Source: Prochilodus magdalenae
Taxonomy: Eukaryota > Chordata > Actinopteri > Characiformes > Prochilodontidae
Assembly: GCA_024036415.1 (NCBI GenBank)
Contig: JAMWET010005032.1
Location: forward strand, 310,001-374,000
Direction: 5' to 3'
DNA: 64,000 bases
The first letter of the stretch is position 1; each line of letters begins with the position of its first letter. Below the pieces are notes generated by a model, which saw only the letters and a program-made list of their open reading frames with translations, was not told the DNA's origin and did not search any database. Positions 38,430 through 50,194 of the stretch are shown here, in pieces. The translations under genes and the position numbers were made by a program.

Positions 38430-38770
38430 TAGTGGCTCTGAAAACTATTTGGACACTTTAACCCTTCAGTCATTGTAAACTTGGTAGGGGAACTTCATAA
38501 CATGTTTCACAAACCGATTTGTCAGAGAAAATAACTTACAATGTGAAAGAGCTTGTGTTCACTGATGAGATCATGAAGCATGCAATGTGTAAATAAACTG
38601 CTTAGATGATTACAACCTTAAATATTACTGTGTTTTTCTAACAGAAAAAAAAGAAAAGGAAAATGACAGCTTTGGTTTGAAATAAATGTCACTTGGTTTG
38701 GCATTTTGTTTCCACATAATGAACAATGAGAGAAAGTAAATTATGGTCCTAGGTACATACTTTAGTAAGG
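38430..38770. repeat. Dispersed repeat flanking the 37.5-kb unit, copy 2
   Basis: Same orientation as 36560-36990, with shared words such as GATCAT, AAATAAACTGCTTAGATGAT, TTTGAAATAAAtGtCA and TTGGCATTTTGTTTcCACA. The two copies bracket the TATA-containing segment. Confidence 0.55.
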
Positions 38771-39961
38771 ATCTAACAATTTGTGTTCTACATCTTCATT
38801 TGCAAATGCTCTCGCTGCTGTTATATATTTCTCCTAATATGATGACTTAATGACTTCCACTGCATATAGTCCCAAGGCCCAACACAGAGTAGATGAAGGA
38901 ACACATTTAAAGTCTTACCGCTGCCCTGATGCTGCCAGTGGTGCTCTGTGCTCATCTTTCTGCATGGCCATGCCTACTTTGCATCCACAGATCCTTCATG
39001 TAATATAATGTTTTGACTGATGACTGAAATGACTGAAACTCTTATTTGTAGCTGCAGCAATCCTGAACTCTGGAGGTGCTGCAGCCCCCCTCATCACCCC
39101 CACTTTCCCCACCCCAGTGCTCCATGTTATCGGTATTTGTTAGTTTATTTATTTTGAGCACTTATTTTCGTGCAAGCTGATTGTTTCGGTGCTTGATGAT
39201 GGGTGCCTGATTTGCATATCCTCCTCTTTGGAATAATAAACTTGTCTACCAATTACAGTGCTTTTACTGGAGCGGTGTTGCATTTGTCATCAGACCACAA
39301 GAAGGATGCATGTCTAATATGCCATTAGGATGATTAAGTAATTTGAGAGTTTTTTTCTTCACCTTTAATCATGAACTGCCATTTCTCATTAGGGTGCAAG
39401 CACCGTTCTCAGCGAGCATGAGTGTGTGACAACGTGCACTACTGCGTATTTGCATGTGCCTGGGGATGGAGTGGGAGACATCCAGTCTGTTTGGACATAC
39501 TGCTGGTCCTCCGCCCATGTTTGCCCATGACTACATGCTAGAACAGCCTGGTGTGAGAGAGTCTCTTATCTTGGAGTCAGCCAGGCCCATTGGGGGGTTT
39601 CCCTCTGTTGGCTAGGTATCACTCGGCAAAGACAGCATTTTTTCACGATAGATCAACTGATGAACCTTAACATTTCTGCTAGTGTGTTGCAATGGTAATT
39701 TATCCTTAAGGTTTGCACAGAGTTGCCATTTGATTTTCTAAATGAAATAGCCTTGTAAAGACAGAGCATAGATTAGCCTGCTGAGAAATATTCATGTAAC
39801 TTTCTTGCTAACTCACATACCTCAGTACTGGCATCTTTTTTAGGAATTTACAGCTGTTACAAACAAATTAAGTTTGTTTACATGCGGTCTTGACCTTGTT
39901 TATCTTTTAGTCCTTTGATCGTGACAAAATGATGACTTGGCTATTATAAATGATTCTCAGC
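38771..39961. other. Intronic stretch with scattered homeobox/octamer-like motifs
   Basis: No exon was recognised. Around 39110-39260 there is an octamer-type ATTTGCAT, TAATAAA and ACCAATTACA near a C-rich run. This could be a conserved non-coding element but nothing here proves it. Confidence 0.4.
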
Positions 39962-40038
39962 CAACAGGTGTTTTTCCAGATGCTTTAAATCTGGCTTCGC
40001 CAAGGCAGTTTTAAAAGCATCTGGAAAAGCACCCGTTG
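39962..40038 (+). other. Long miRNA-like hairpin (77 nt)
   Basis: CAACAGGTGTTTTTCCAGATG at the 5' side pairs with CATCTGGAAAAGCACCCGTTG at the 3' side, with two G-U or mismatch positions and one bulge. The stem continues through CTTTAAA/TTTAAAAG, and the loop contains its own TGGC-TTC-GCCA stem. The size and near-perfect 25-bp arms resemble a pre-miRNA, but a tiny palindromic transposon would look the same. I do not recognise the arms as a known miRNA. Confidence 0.4.
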
Positions 40039-42615
40039 TTCTAGATGGTACCATCTCATATAATGTGTTAAATATTACATAACTATTCAAATAATTGAAA
40101 GGAATTCAATGAAAACGTTAATGCAACATGATATAAGAGAAATTTCAATCAATACTCTCATAATACTCTGTGTATGTTATGCTAAAGTGGTATTATTAGG
40201 AAACATGAATATGAATATTCATTGCTATGCTGGCTATGCAAACTCCATTCCGTCCGATGTTCAAGACACTTTTGACAGACTTGCGAGATATGTGTCAGAT
40301 ATTTCTCAGTGGACATCACAAAGTTTACTAGCAGATAAAAAACAAAAATACTGATCGGTGGTACTAAAGCCTTGGTACTATGCTTTATGAAAAGGCATTT
40401 TTCAGCTCCATACATTTATTTTGATACATTCTATCCTTTTCTATCTTAGAGTGTCACAGAGAAGCTTGTTAGGTGATTGTTGCAGAGTTCATTACTGTAA
40501 TGCTCTTGTTACTGGGCCTCAGAAGGAAACAATACATCCTCCACAGCCCATCAGAAAGGGCAGCAGCACAGATCCTGACAAAAACAAGAAAGAGCTCTTA
40601 TCACTGCTGTTTTAAAGGAACTACACTGAGTACCTATATCGTTTAAAACATAATTTGAAAAAAATTAAAAGCTCTAAAAGATGTAACAGCAGCCTACATC
40701 ACAGAATGCCTGTCTGGATATGTTCCAATATGTGAAATTAAGACTACAGACACTGATGTTCTGCAAACATGGAGAGGCCTCTTTTGGTTATTATGCTTAT
40801 TGTTTGGGTTTTTGTGCCACCAGTGTGGGTAATCATAAAGTACAAACCTAATCTGATGTGTGTACAACATGCTATGATGTCATTCTGAGAATGCTGGTCT
40901 CTGTGTTGAATGTAAAACGTACTGGTATCAAGAGCTTGCCTGTTCTGTTCTGTTCCTCAAGCTCTAAGGACAGTAAATAGAAAATGTGCATGGTGCTAAT
41001 AATGAACTAATCCCAATAGGGGACATCCTGGATTATGCTTCTACATCTCTTGTCTTCTGTTCTTAGCGTATTTTCACCTGTTTCCTTTTCTTTTAAACTT
41101 TTAGCTCTTGTTGTCTTAGTCCCATTAGTCCCATCTCAAATACCTCTTCTTCTTTGTCACGAACCTCATTTTCTTTTTCCTTCACACACATTTATGTTTT
41201 CACAGACGTTCTGTCATTTTCCTCGCCACTCACAGGCACTTCTTGTACAAGGCATTTCTTTTTTAGGGCTGGATGGAGAAGGCACAACAGCTCTGGCCAG
41301 AACAGAATGTTTCTTAGCCCACTAAACGCTGCACACAGTAAAGCTTTTTAAAGCCTGGCTTATTGCCATCCTGTGAGCTCCGTCTAATGAGCCCAATTCA
41401 CTGAGCTCTAACAAAGGTAGGCCATAGTATTGCCTGGATCCACTGTGCTACCTTGCTGGCATCCCCTTTTAAAGATAAAGCACTGACCCTGAATGGAAAT
41501 GAGACACCACAAATGCCATTACGTATCTAGTCTGCAAAAATACAGCTTGCCATTTTGAATAACAGGCTATGTTAATATGTCTGTTAGAGAAGAAGCTAAA
41601 TAAGTGGGTGGTTTATTTGACAGTGACATCATGGTACCAAATATTTATGGGTGATTCTGATTTTGATTTCTTTATAGCCAAATTCGCCAATGGCGGATAT
41701 TTCGGATGGATAGGTAGCATAATTACAGTTTTTTCTATAGTCAAAGTCATGATGTAAATAACATTGTTTGCTCTAAAATAGGACAAATTAAGTGCACAAT
41801 GAGTCATGCATGTCATGTCATGTTATGGCATTTTAGTGTAGGTGTTGCAGCTACATTTAAATATAGATGTGCATACCTACCTGTAGTTATTTACATTTAT
41901 TTATTGGCCAAAATAAAATGTGTTTAGAGCAAAATTATAGCCAATTATGTTTGGTTGTCTGCTGTAAAAAAAAATCAACATTATGTGAAATTATTAGACT
42001 TATTTATTAGAATTATTAGACAATCATTGTTCTGTAAGTCAGTCATAGATTCGGCGAATTTAAAAATCTTGTTGGTTGCTGATACTGCTTACACTTGCAC
42101 GCTTAAATTGCCAAACATGTACGGAGAAAACCTACAATTTACAGTATATACTCACACTGTACCAAAACCCTGTATCTGACTGACATGACGTGTATTGACA
42201 TGGATGCTCTCACTGCACGTGGAATGTAGCCCATACAAGCAGCCTAGCTCTGCCCACAGACAATTTCCAATAAAGATGTTACATTCAAAACAACACGCTG
42301 CGTGTCCGAGTCCAGAGCAAAATGATCACTCTTAAATCTTAAATCACTCCTTGCTCCCTACATAGTGCACCTGGTAGGATATGTGGCTCCTGCAGCCATC
42401 AGCGTGTGTGTAATACACAGCCATTTGAGATACAGCCGTATGTAAATAATATTATAATGAACAAATGTTTTGGTGTAGAACCTGAACTACACAGACAGTA
42501 TAAAATTACTGTAATACGCTGGTACTGCAAATATCGACTCTTTTGGCTTCATTATTGCCTGCGCAGCTGTGCAGGACCAATAGCTGTAACTGTTTGTATG
42601 TGGTTTTAGATGTGA
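40039..42615. other. Intronic stretch, nothing recognised
   Basis: A palindrome GATGGTACCATC lies just after the hairpin (40045-40056). The rest is AT-leaning with short ORFs. A pyrimidine-rich block spans 41035-41240. No exon or RNA gene was identified. Confidence 0.5.
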
Positions 42616-42619
42616 CTTT

Positions 42620-42770
42620 GACAAATCAGCTTGTGAGATCTGTTTAAACTGTGAGACAAAAGACCAAAATTTCTGACATGTCAGAAACTCATGTGATCAT
42701 CCAACTGCTCAATCTGAGTTTATTTGGGCAGTTAACTGGATATTGCTTCCCCTCTCACATTGCACAGTCA
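42620..42770. repeat. Dispersed repeat, copy 2 (partner near 30880)
   Basis: Contains GTGAGATCTGTTTAAACTG, GACCAAAATTTCTGACATG, TGTCAGAAACTCATG and GGGCAGTTAACTGG. TTTCTGACATGTCAGAAA is a perfect 18-base palindrome. It matches 30880-31030 in the same orientation. Confidence 0.6.
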
Positions 42771-43928
42771 GCTCCGTCAGCTCCAACAAATAGGCCTTTA
42801 GGAAACCAGTATTGGTGTTTCTGTGGCACTGGTCACATTTATAGGCCAGAGTGCACTGACAGGACATAGATCGGTTTGATTGTTAAAGGAACTGAGAATC
42901 TTCCCTCTCCATTCACACTGCATCATTTGTCTTATTTTGCAGTTCCTTCTCTAGGCATTCTAAAGACAAGTGCTGTGCGCGGCTGTGTTTGTCTGGTGTA
43001 CTCTGGCCCTAAGAGTGTAGGACAGAGCTTTTGAATACTGTTGCATCTGTGATGGAAAGAACCAAACCAATTCCCTGGTGAAATGATAGCTGCTCCAGAC
43101 ATCTTTTCAGTACACAAGATGGCTGGAATCAAAGCAAGCAAGGTGTTGCTTCCAACCCAGAGAGACAGCTACCAGCCCTAGGAAAATGGCAAGCACTCAG
43201 CCATGACATGTCTTTCCCTCCCAACGAGAGAGTGGTCAGTTGTGTTCTCCAGGACTGGCGGCTACAGGAGGCTTTGACCTTTAAGTTTGTTTGACACTCA
43301 TTCGGAGCTCCATTTAGTATGAACTTTCTTTGTTTCTTGGATCATTATGAGCTTACTGAATAAAACAGCAGGACAGCTGCCCGCTTTCTATTAATCCTGC
43401 CTGCTTATTTTCCCAATTCCGGGGACAGTTCCACCTCACACACCCCGTCACGCTGTGTTATCTGCTATCCCAGTTCTCATCATAAATATCACTTGAATCA
43501 TGATGTACATCAGTATTAATGTAGCACTCAGCTGAGCTTCCTCATGAGGCCATCCATCAGCGGGGAGAGAGATGGAGGAAGAGATAGCAGTTTACCTTCT
43601 GTGGATTGGCAAATGACTGAATAAATTGTGAAAGATGGAGAGAAAAGAAGTACATGCAGCAAATACAGGATGTGAGGAGCTCGAAGAAACCGAGCTATGG
43701 GAGAGGTGATATGAAGCAGCCAAGACAAATATGACATCTATGAAAAGAGAGCCCATTTTTAGTATTTGAGTCTGGATGGAGATCAAATTCAGCATTACCA
43801 TGCTGGTGCTAATTTCACTATCCTGTGCCCGTATTCATCTCATGTAGCCTTATAAAATAAGGACTTTGTATCTACAATTATATTTGATTATTTAAGCTCT
43901 TGTTTAGATTATAAATGTTATAAGAGGC
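42771..43928. other. Intronic stretch, nothing recognised
   Basis: No exon, RNA gene or clear repeat seen. Short ORFs only. Confidence 0.5.
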
Positions 43929-44477
43929 ACAGTACTGTGCAAAAATCAGAGACCACTGAATTGAATTAACGTTAAACGTCAAAGTTACCTATACAATTTA
44001 CCTATAAACATTTTAGGATACATTTCTGAGGAGATTAAAGACATGAGGCTCTATTACCAAAGGGAATGTCAAAGTCAGAGTAAAACAAGGAAAAAAAAAC
44101 ATTTCCAAAATTCCAAAGAGTTTTAAAATTGGAGCTCAAAAAATGATACAGAGAAAACTTCAGATAGACCACCAAATCTGTTGTGCTTAAGTGCTTAAAG
44201 CTTTAAGAGAAACAAGAAAAAAATTAGGCTTAGCTCCACAGGTGCTTCGGTCCATCTTTCCACTGCTCAACAATGGATCTCAGAACATGTGTAGCTGTCA
44301 GGAAGCCCTTACCGCAAACAGGAAACAGACAAAAACATCTGCAAATTAAACAAAGAAGCTGCTGGTTTTCTCAAAACAATAGATTGGCCACCCCAGAACC
44401 CTGACCTCAACACCGTCATCATTTAGACTGGAAATTAGTTCGTGAAGTTAACATGGTCTCAGGGTTTTGCACAGTCC
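43929..44477 (+). mobile_element. Short Tc1-like relic with terminal inverted repeats
   Basis: The left end reads ACAGTACTGTGCAAAAATC and the right end GGGTTTTGCACAGTCC, so ACTGTGCAAAA is inverted at the two edges, as in a well-known fish Tc1-like group. Inside, the plus strand gives a short match to the transposase C-terminal half, IDWPPQNPDLNTV (usually DWP.QSPDLNPIE), soon followed by a stop. Most of the transposase is deleted, so this is an internally truncated, inactive copy. Confidence 0.75.
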
Positions 44478-47395
44478 GGTATATCAGTTCACAGCAAAAC
44501 AAAAAACAAAAGAATCATAAGAATGTGAGATTTCACAGAATGCAAGTCCTGTGATGGCTGCTACACAGATAGAGGCACAAAGAAACTGATTTGAGAAGAC
44601 CTTGCTCTGGTGAATTTGCTAGAGATGGACAGATAAAGAGACATAGACATGACTAACATCTCTGCATTGTTGAACATCAGCATATATAGTCAGACTCAGT
44701 CACCTAACAGCTCTTAGTCTGGGGGTGGGGGTACATTCCATGCTGCTTTAAAGACAAAACAATCTGCAGAATGAACTGTTCCTTTCTCTCACTAATGACT
44801 ATTTTTACTTCCTCTGTTACTGAATTACTCAGGATAATTTCTATGCTGTTACATTTTCCTTATTAAACCATAGCTATATATTTAATTACTGGGTAGGTGT
44901 GTACGTAGACTTACTCATGACATATTTTAACATATTACGCCACTGGCTATGAAAGTCTGTGGTTTTTTTAGGCACAGCACCTAAGGCTGTTTTTAGGGTA
45001 GTTTTCTGGGGCATGCTGATGTGTTTAACAAATAACAGTATCCATAACCTAAGAGACAGATTATAAGTACATAATCAGGAGGAACAAAATAACATATACA
45101 AATGAAAACATCACCCACATCATTATCCTCCTGTTTTCTACATTTATCTCATACCCACTCCCATCATTGTAATTCTTTATATCAGTTAGCATCCATAATG
45201 TGTTTTTAATGCCCTGGCACCATATCACTTTGTCTTCTAAATTTAGTGTGGCAAATTGATTGTGAAGGTTGCCATATTAGATAAATCTCATTAATAGGAC
45301 TGGCCATCATGGGAGAAATGAATAAAGATAAAAACAGAGATACTGTAAGTTACTGCAAAACATGTTCAGACGTAGATACTACAGCTACTACCCTTCATTT
45401 CCATTCACTTCCATTTTTCATTAGGATTAGATAATACATCAAAGAAAAGTAAATAGTAGTTTCTATGTATGTTCAGAAAATCACACCAGCTCACGACTAT
45501 GGATCTGAGAGGATGTGTAGCATCCCCTTTTTAAGGCTGCACTTTGGAGTTAAAAAAAAAAAAAACGCTGCAGCTAGTCCATCATAAAAGAAGCTGTAAT
45601 TAAGGTAAACGGTGGACTCACCAAATACTGAAGATTTTATTATATTTAGCTGTTGAGGCATCTGTCTATTCCATGAATGTATTCCCCGGAGGACTAGCGG
45701 TTATGCCTAAACCCTTAGCTTAAATGCTGAAGCTGAACCTGCTCTACCTCTCTCAGAGGTTTCCACCATAATCTGTATTTCATATTAAGTTATCTGAAAA
45801 ATTATGAAACCTACTATTTTGTCCCCACTATGGACATTGTTATCTGCTACTGCAACTTCTGAATGATTTACAAACTTCCCATCGCTTGGCTCATAGATGT
45901 AACTTAGAGTTGTGGGATCTTTTACTGGATTTAAAGGATTGAGCTAATGAAACTCTGTTTCTTCAATTGCTAATTTAAAAACTCAGTAATTCTAAAACTG
46001 TGTGAAGAAAAGATGTTGGGCATGAATAACCTATATGTAGCTTAAAGCCTGTTAGTTTCAAAAACAATTTGAAAGGCAAGAGAAGTGATGCTGACGGTGC
46101 TGTAATTTTTTTGCATCTGAAGCTAACAAAGTGTGCACTATAGTGTAGAGTGTTGTTAGTAAAGTTAACCACACACATAGAAAACTTTGAAACAACTTTA
46201 AAATCACTTTTAAAAGTCTGACACTTACATCTAACAACAATTTGTCAAAGAGTTTTTAGTCATAGATTATGATTCTGCAAAAATGTAGAATCTTGCAGAA
46301 AATTAGAGTCACTATTTGCAAAACTCCACCTAGATTCATTTTGAGATCCTTGAACAAAGGAACAGAAACCGAAGCAAGTTTTGGTCACAGTTGCCCTTGT
46401 GTGTGCCCTCCAGAGCTCCGTAAGATTCTCCTTCTTTTTCACCATCCAACAGAACCACAACTTTTTACAAGCCCTCCTTGGCATCTCCTCCATGTCTTAC
46501 CTACCTGCCAGAGATGTTCCTGTAGCCGCTTTGCTGTTTCCTGTTTGGTGCCGTAGCCAGTTCCTCTATTAATTATTCATAATGTCTTCATCACTATTTG
46601 CCTGAGCCAAGACTAAAAACTGATAATGTTGATGTCCACTTGTGCCTTTGTTTGTGACTGTTTAGTTAGACTTAAAATCAACTGTTTACACTATCATTAA
46701 AGAACACATTTAAGTAAAACATGTTTTGGAGATAATCACGCCATGTTGCTTTCAAAGTTTCTTGTCAAGCAGTTGCAGTCAGCATAGCAGGTCATCATGT
46801 ACTGAAAACTCCACTTAAGGACTTTGTTGTAGGACAAAGACTATGAATACCCCATAACACATTAATGCTGTTCAATGGGTGATAGTGTAGTTGACAGAAA
46901 ACCTTTCCATTCTATATGTGAAATATGTTGGCGGCAGTATTATAGTTAGGCTGATGCCTGATGACGATGACTCTGCTGGATGAATTCTGAACAATGGAAA
47001 AATGATGTATGCTCAGACCTGACCAAAATGCATCATACGCTAGATACAAAGCACACTGCCCAGGGAAACTATTTTTCTCCAGTATAAAGTGGCAATGCTC
47101 TTCTCATGACTTTATCTAAATCCTACACAGCATGAGGTTGAGACACCAAATAGCCCCAATAAAGAAGGATCTAAACCAGGTGACCATTTAGTGTGGGCAG
47201 AATGTTCCTAGGGAAAATACCTGAAGATATCACTGCATCACAGACTTTGGGTTGTCATGGCAAGTAAATGAGTGTATAAAATGTACTCTCTGTTTCAAAA
47301 TTCTCAATATTGTTAAATTAATGAATATGACGTGGGTATTTCTGAGATTCTTAGGGAGAAAAATATGTTAATTATCCAATGGCTTGCCCAATCTA
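44478..47395. other. Intronic stretch, nothing recognised
   Basis: AT-rich DNA with short ORFs only. A run of 15 A lies near 45550. No exon or RNA gene was identified. Confidence 0.5.
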
Positions 47396-47396
47396 C

Positions 47397-47412
47397 CATG
47401 GATAGATGGATG

Positions 47413-47459
<47 letters not shown>

Positions 47460-47480
47460 GGATGGATGGATGGATGGATG

Positions 47481-47555
<75 letters not shown>

Positions 47556-47640
47556 GGATGGATGGATGGATGGATGGATGGATGGATGTATAGATGGATG
47601 TATAGATGGATGTATGGATGGATGGATGGATGGATGGATG

Positions 47641-47712
<72 letters not shown>
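47397..47712. repeat. Compound (GATA)n/(GATG)n microsatellite
   Basis: Blocks alternate: GATA about 11 units, GATG 5-6, GATA about 23, GATG about 8, three GATGTATA-type hybrids, GATG about 8, then GATA about 18. The reverse strand reads YLSI and HPSI repeats in three frames, which are artefacts. GATA arrays of this kind are known as Bkm-type repeats in vertebrates, sometimes enriched on sex chromosomes. Location on one is not implied. Confidence 0.97.
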
Positions 47713-47847
47713 TGAGACAAGCAGCAACATGCAGTGCATACTGAGGATGAAATGAGTGTGAAATGTGATGGAGAGAGCGATACAGGGAAACAGAGATGGT
47801 GGTGGAGGGGAAGGCATCGCTACTGTGAGACAAAGGTAGCTCTTGAT

Positions 47848-47911
47848 GACTCACTCCCTCTCTCTCTCTTTCTCTCTCTCTCTCGCCCTCTCTCTCTCAC
47901 TCTCTCTCCAG
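47848..47911. repeat. (CT)n-rich pyrimidine tract
   Basis: CTCTCTCTCTTTCTCTCTCTCTCTCGCC-type sequence runs to CTCTCTCCAG. The tract ending in CCAG|TC looks like a splice acceptor, but the sequence after it has no recognisable coding character. Confidence 0.85.
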
Positions 47912-50194
47912 TCTGGATTAAAATAACAGAGCCTCGGCAGACCCAGCCTGCAGAGAGGGAGTTACGCGTTCCATCTCAGAGACAGGGTGATAGTCTAAAA
48001 ATACCCCTCCTTGTGTGGGCTGAACTGGGAGATCAGGACGGGGGCGCAAGCTTGGGGAGCTGCATTCCACATTACTGATCTGACATACAGTATACGGCAC
48101 TGATCCATATATGTGTGTTACATGTACTAGTGGAAGCACTACTAGTCAAGCACGCTGCTAGTCATGCACTGTAAGCCAGCGCCAAAAAATCCATATTCAT
48201 AACCGTCTCATTATCTGACTCAGGAGGTTAATGCTGTGACCGCTTTCGATTTTCGAAAGGTTGTGCCCTTTTATTTGAGACTTCAATAGGACCCCTGGCC
48301 CCTTGATTATAGAACTCCATTAACCAATAACTTATACGTTTCGCTCATTACATGCGGAAATGAAGTTCGATTGGGGGTTATTACTAAAAATCAGTGCGTC
48401 GTCTTTTAGTGAGATGGAATGCCTTTGGCGCACCTAAACGTTTATTTTTTATTCAGCCAGGCGGGGGGGAACATGGCTCATTGCCGTCATGTTCTCATAT
48501 CGGCTAATGTGCCCCTACACCAGCAGAGGAAATGAAGCACGGTTCCTATTGAAAAAAAGTCTCTCCATCTGTTTTTTTTTCCCTTTCCCAATCACTTTCT
48601 ATGGCAGTTCATCTATCTGGCACACTGCTACTGTATTTAGCGTCTCATATTCTGCCTCTAAAGACCTTTAGGGTGGATACCTGGTTGGTTGGGTTTTGTT
48701 CCCAGAACTCATAGATGGGAATGTGTGCCAAAGGCAGGCAGCCCTGTTTAAAACCAACACTTGTTTCCAAGACTTCCCCTGACATCGTAGCGCACAGTAG
48801 GCTGTTAAAAGATGCTGATGTCAAATAGTGGGATTTTAATTGTTTCCTTTTCTGCTAAATGGGCCCTAGTGTCACCGGAAGGGAATTTCACAGAAAAAGT
48901 TTGAGGGAGTCGAAGAGAAAAACTTGTGATTTTGAGATGTGAACGAGAGAGTGAGAGAGTCTTTAGCATGCTAGTTCAGTTTGTCAGTGTGTCAGGAGCA
49001 ATTAATCAGGTTTTGGTGGAAGATGTGAGCTATGGGGCTGGTGGGACTTTGTACCAGTCTGGTGCCTGCTGGCAGTTGATGGACCAGACACTTGCACACC
49101 AACCATTTCTAAAGCAGACTGCTAGAGAATAACAGGGGGTAAGAGCAATGAGATTTACAGTGTAAAATTCACAACAGTGAGGTCACGTTATGGCGTAATG
49201 CTGCAGACTTTTTATAGTAGTGGGGTCGTTTTTGGGTTAGGATTTGCTTAGAATATGGATGGTTGTTCTTGTGTTTGTGAAGACAGGACTCAGCTCTTGC
49301 AAGGTTTTGAGGGAGCCTCTTGAAAAAGGTAGGAGGAGTAATACGAAGTGATGGTTGTCCCCAGTGGCTTTTTGCTTGAAACACAACGAAACAGTGAGTG
49401 AAAGGCAAACAGGCGCGCAAACAGGACTGGCGGGGGCTTTTACTCTGGGGGGCAAAGGCAGGCAATCTCGGCCAGACGATTGAAAGTGGTAAAGACTACA
49501 GCAGATATTCCACAGTCGCAAGTGCTATGGGTTTGTACTATGGCTATCCTAAAAAAAAAAAAAAGCTTGTGTATATGAAAACAGTACCTTATTAGTAGAG
49601 GGGACAAATGTTCTTAACTTGATACCTTGTCTTTGTTATGATGAGAAGTTTTACACAAAGTAAAGAGTATTTTGAAATGTTACCTTCAAAAATAGAGAGT
49701 TACAAAGTTTTCTCTTCACTTCTAAAAAAAGCTACAGAAAGCATTGTGGGAACTGCTTACCAGCCCTCGTCTCCGTGAACGGTTGGAAGCCCGTTTCAAT
49801 TTTTTCAGGGCTTTTAAAGACACTAGGTTTTTTTTTTAGTAGATCTGATGTACAGTTTTCTAATTTGTTCATTGTGGGCATGTAGTATACATATATAAAA
49901 AGAGAATTCAGGCAAATCAGCAGGCAGAATTTTCAGCTTTCACTGTAAACTAAGCTCTTCTAACCTCTCTTTAGCATTACCAGTCCAGACCAGTCACGAG
50001 ACTGATGTTCCCAAACAGCTTTGACAAAACTTTGTTTCCCAAAGTTATACGTGAAAGCAGTAAAGCCAAGCGAAAGCTGACAACCAAGCGAAAGGTGACC
50101 TTGCAAACATAACTGACCTAGTCTTATCAAACCCATCTTTTTTTTTGTCATTTGCTTTGCCATTTGTTGGTGTATGCGTTTGCAAACAAGGAAA
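47912..50194. other. Intronic stretch, nothing recognised
   Basis: The part 48180-48480 has TTCGATTTTCGAAA and several TAA/ATTA motifs and could be regulatory. A run of A lies at 49550-49564. No exon was identified. Confidence 0.45.

Noticed and set aside
47313..47854. YLSI/HPSI repeat ORFs
   Set aside because: Translation of the GATA/GATG microsatellite on the reverse strand.
47848..48078. Pyrimidine tract ending CCAG as a splice acceptor with a following ORF
   Set aside because: The tract is a CT microsatellite, and the downstream frame has no coding resemblance or matching donor that I can identify.
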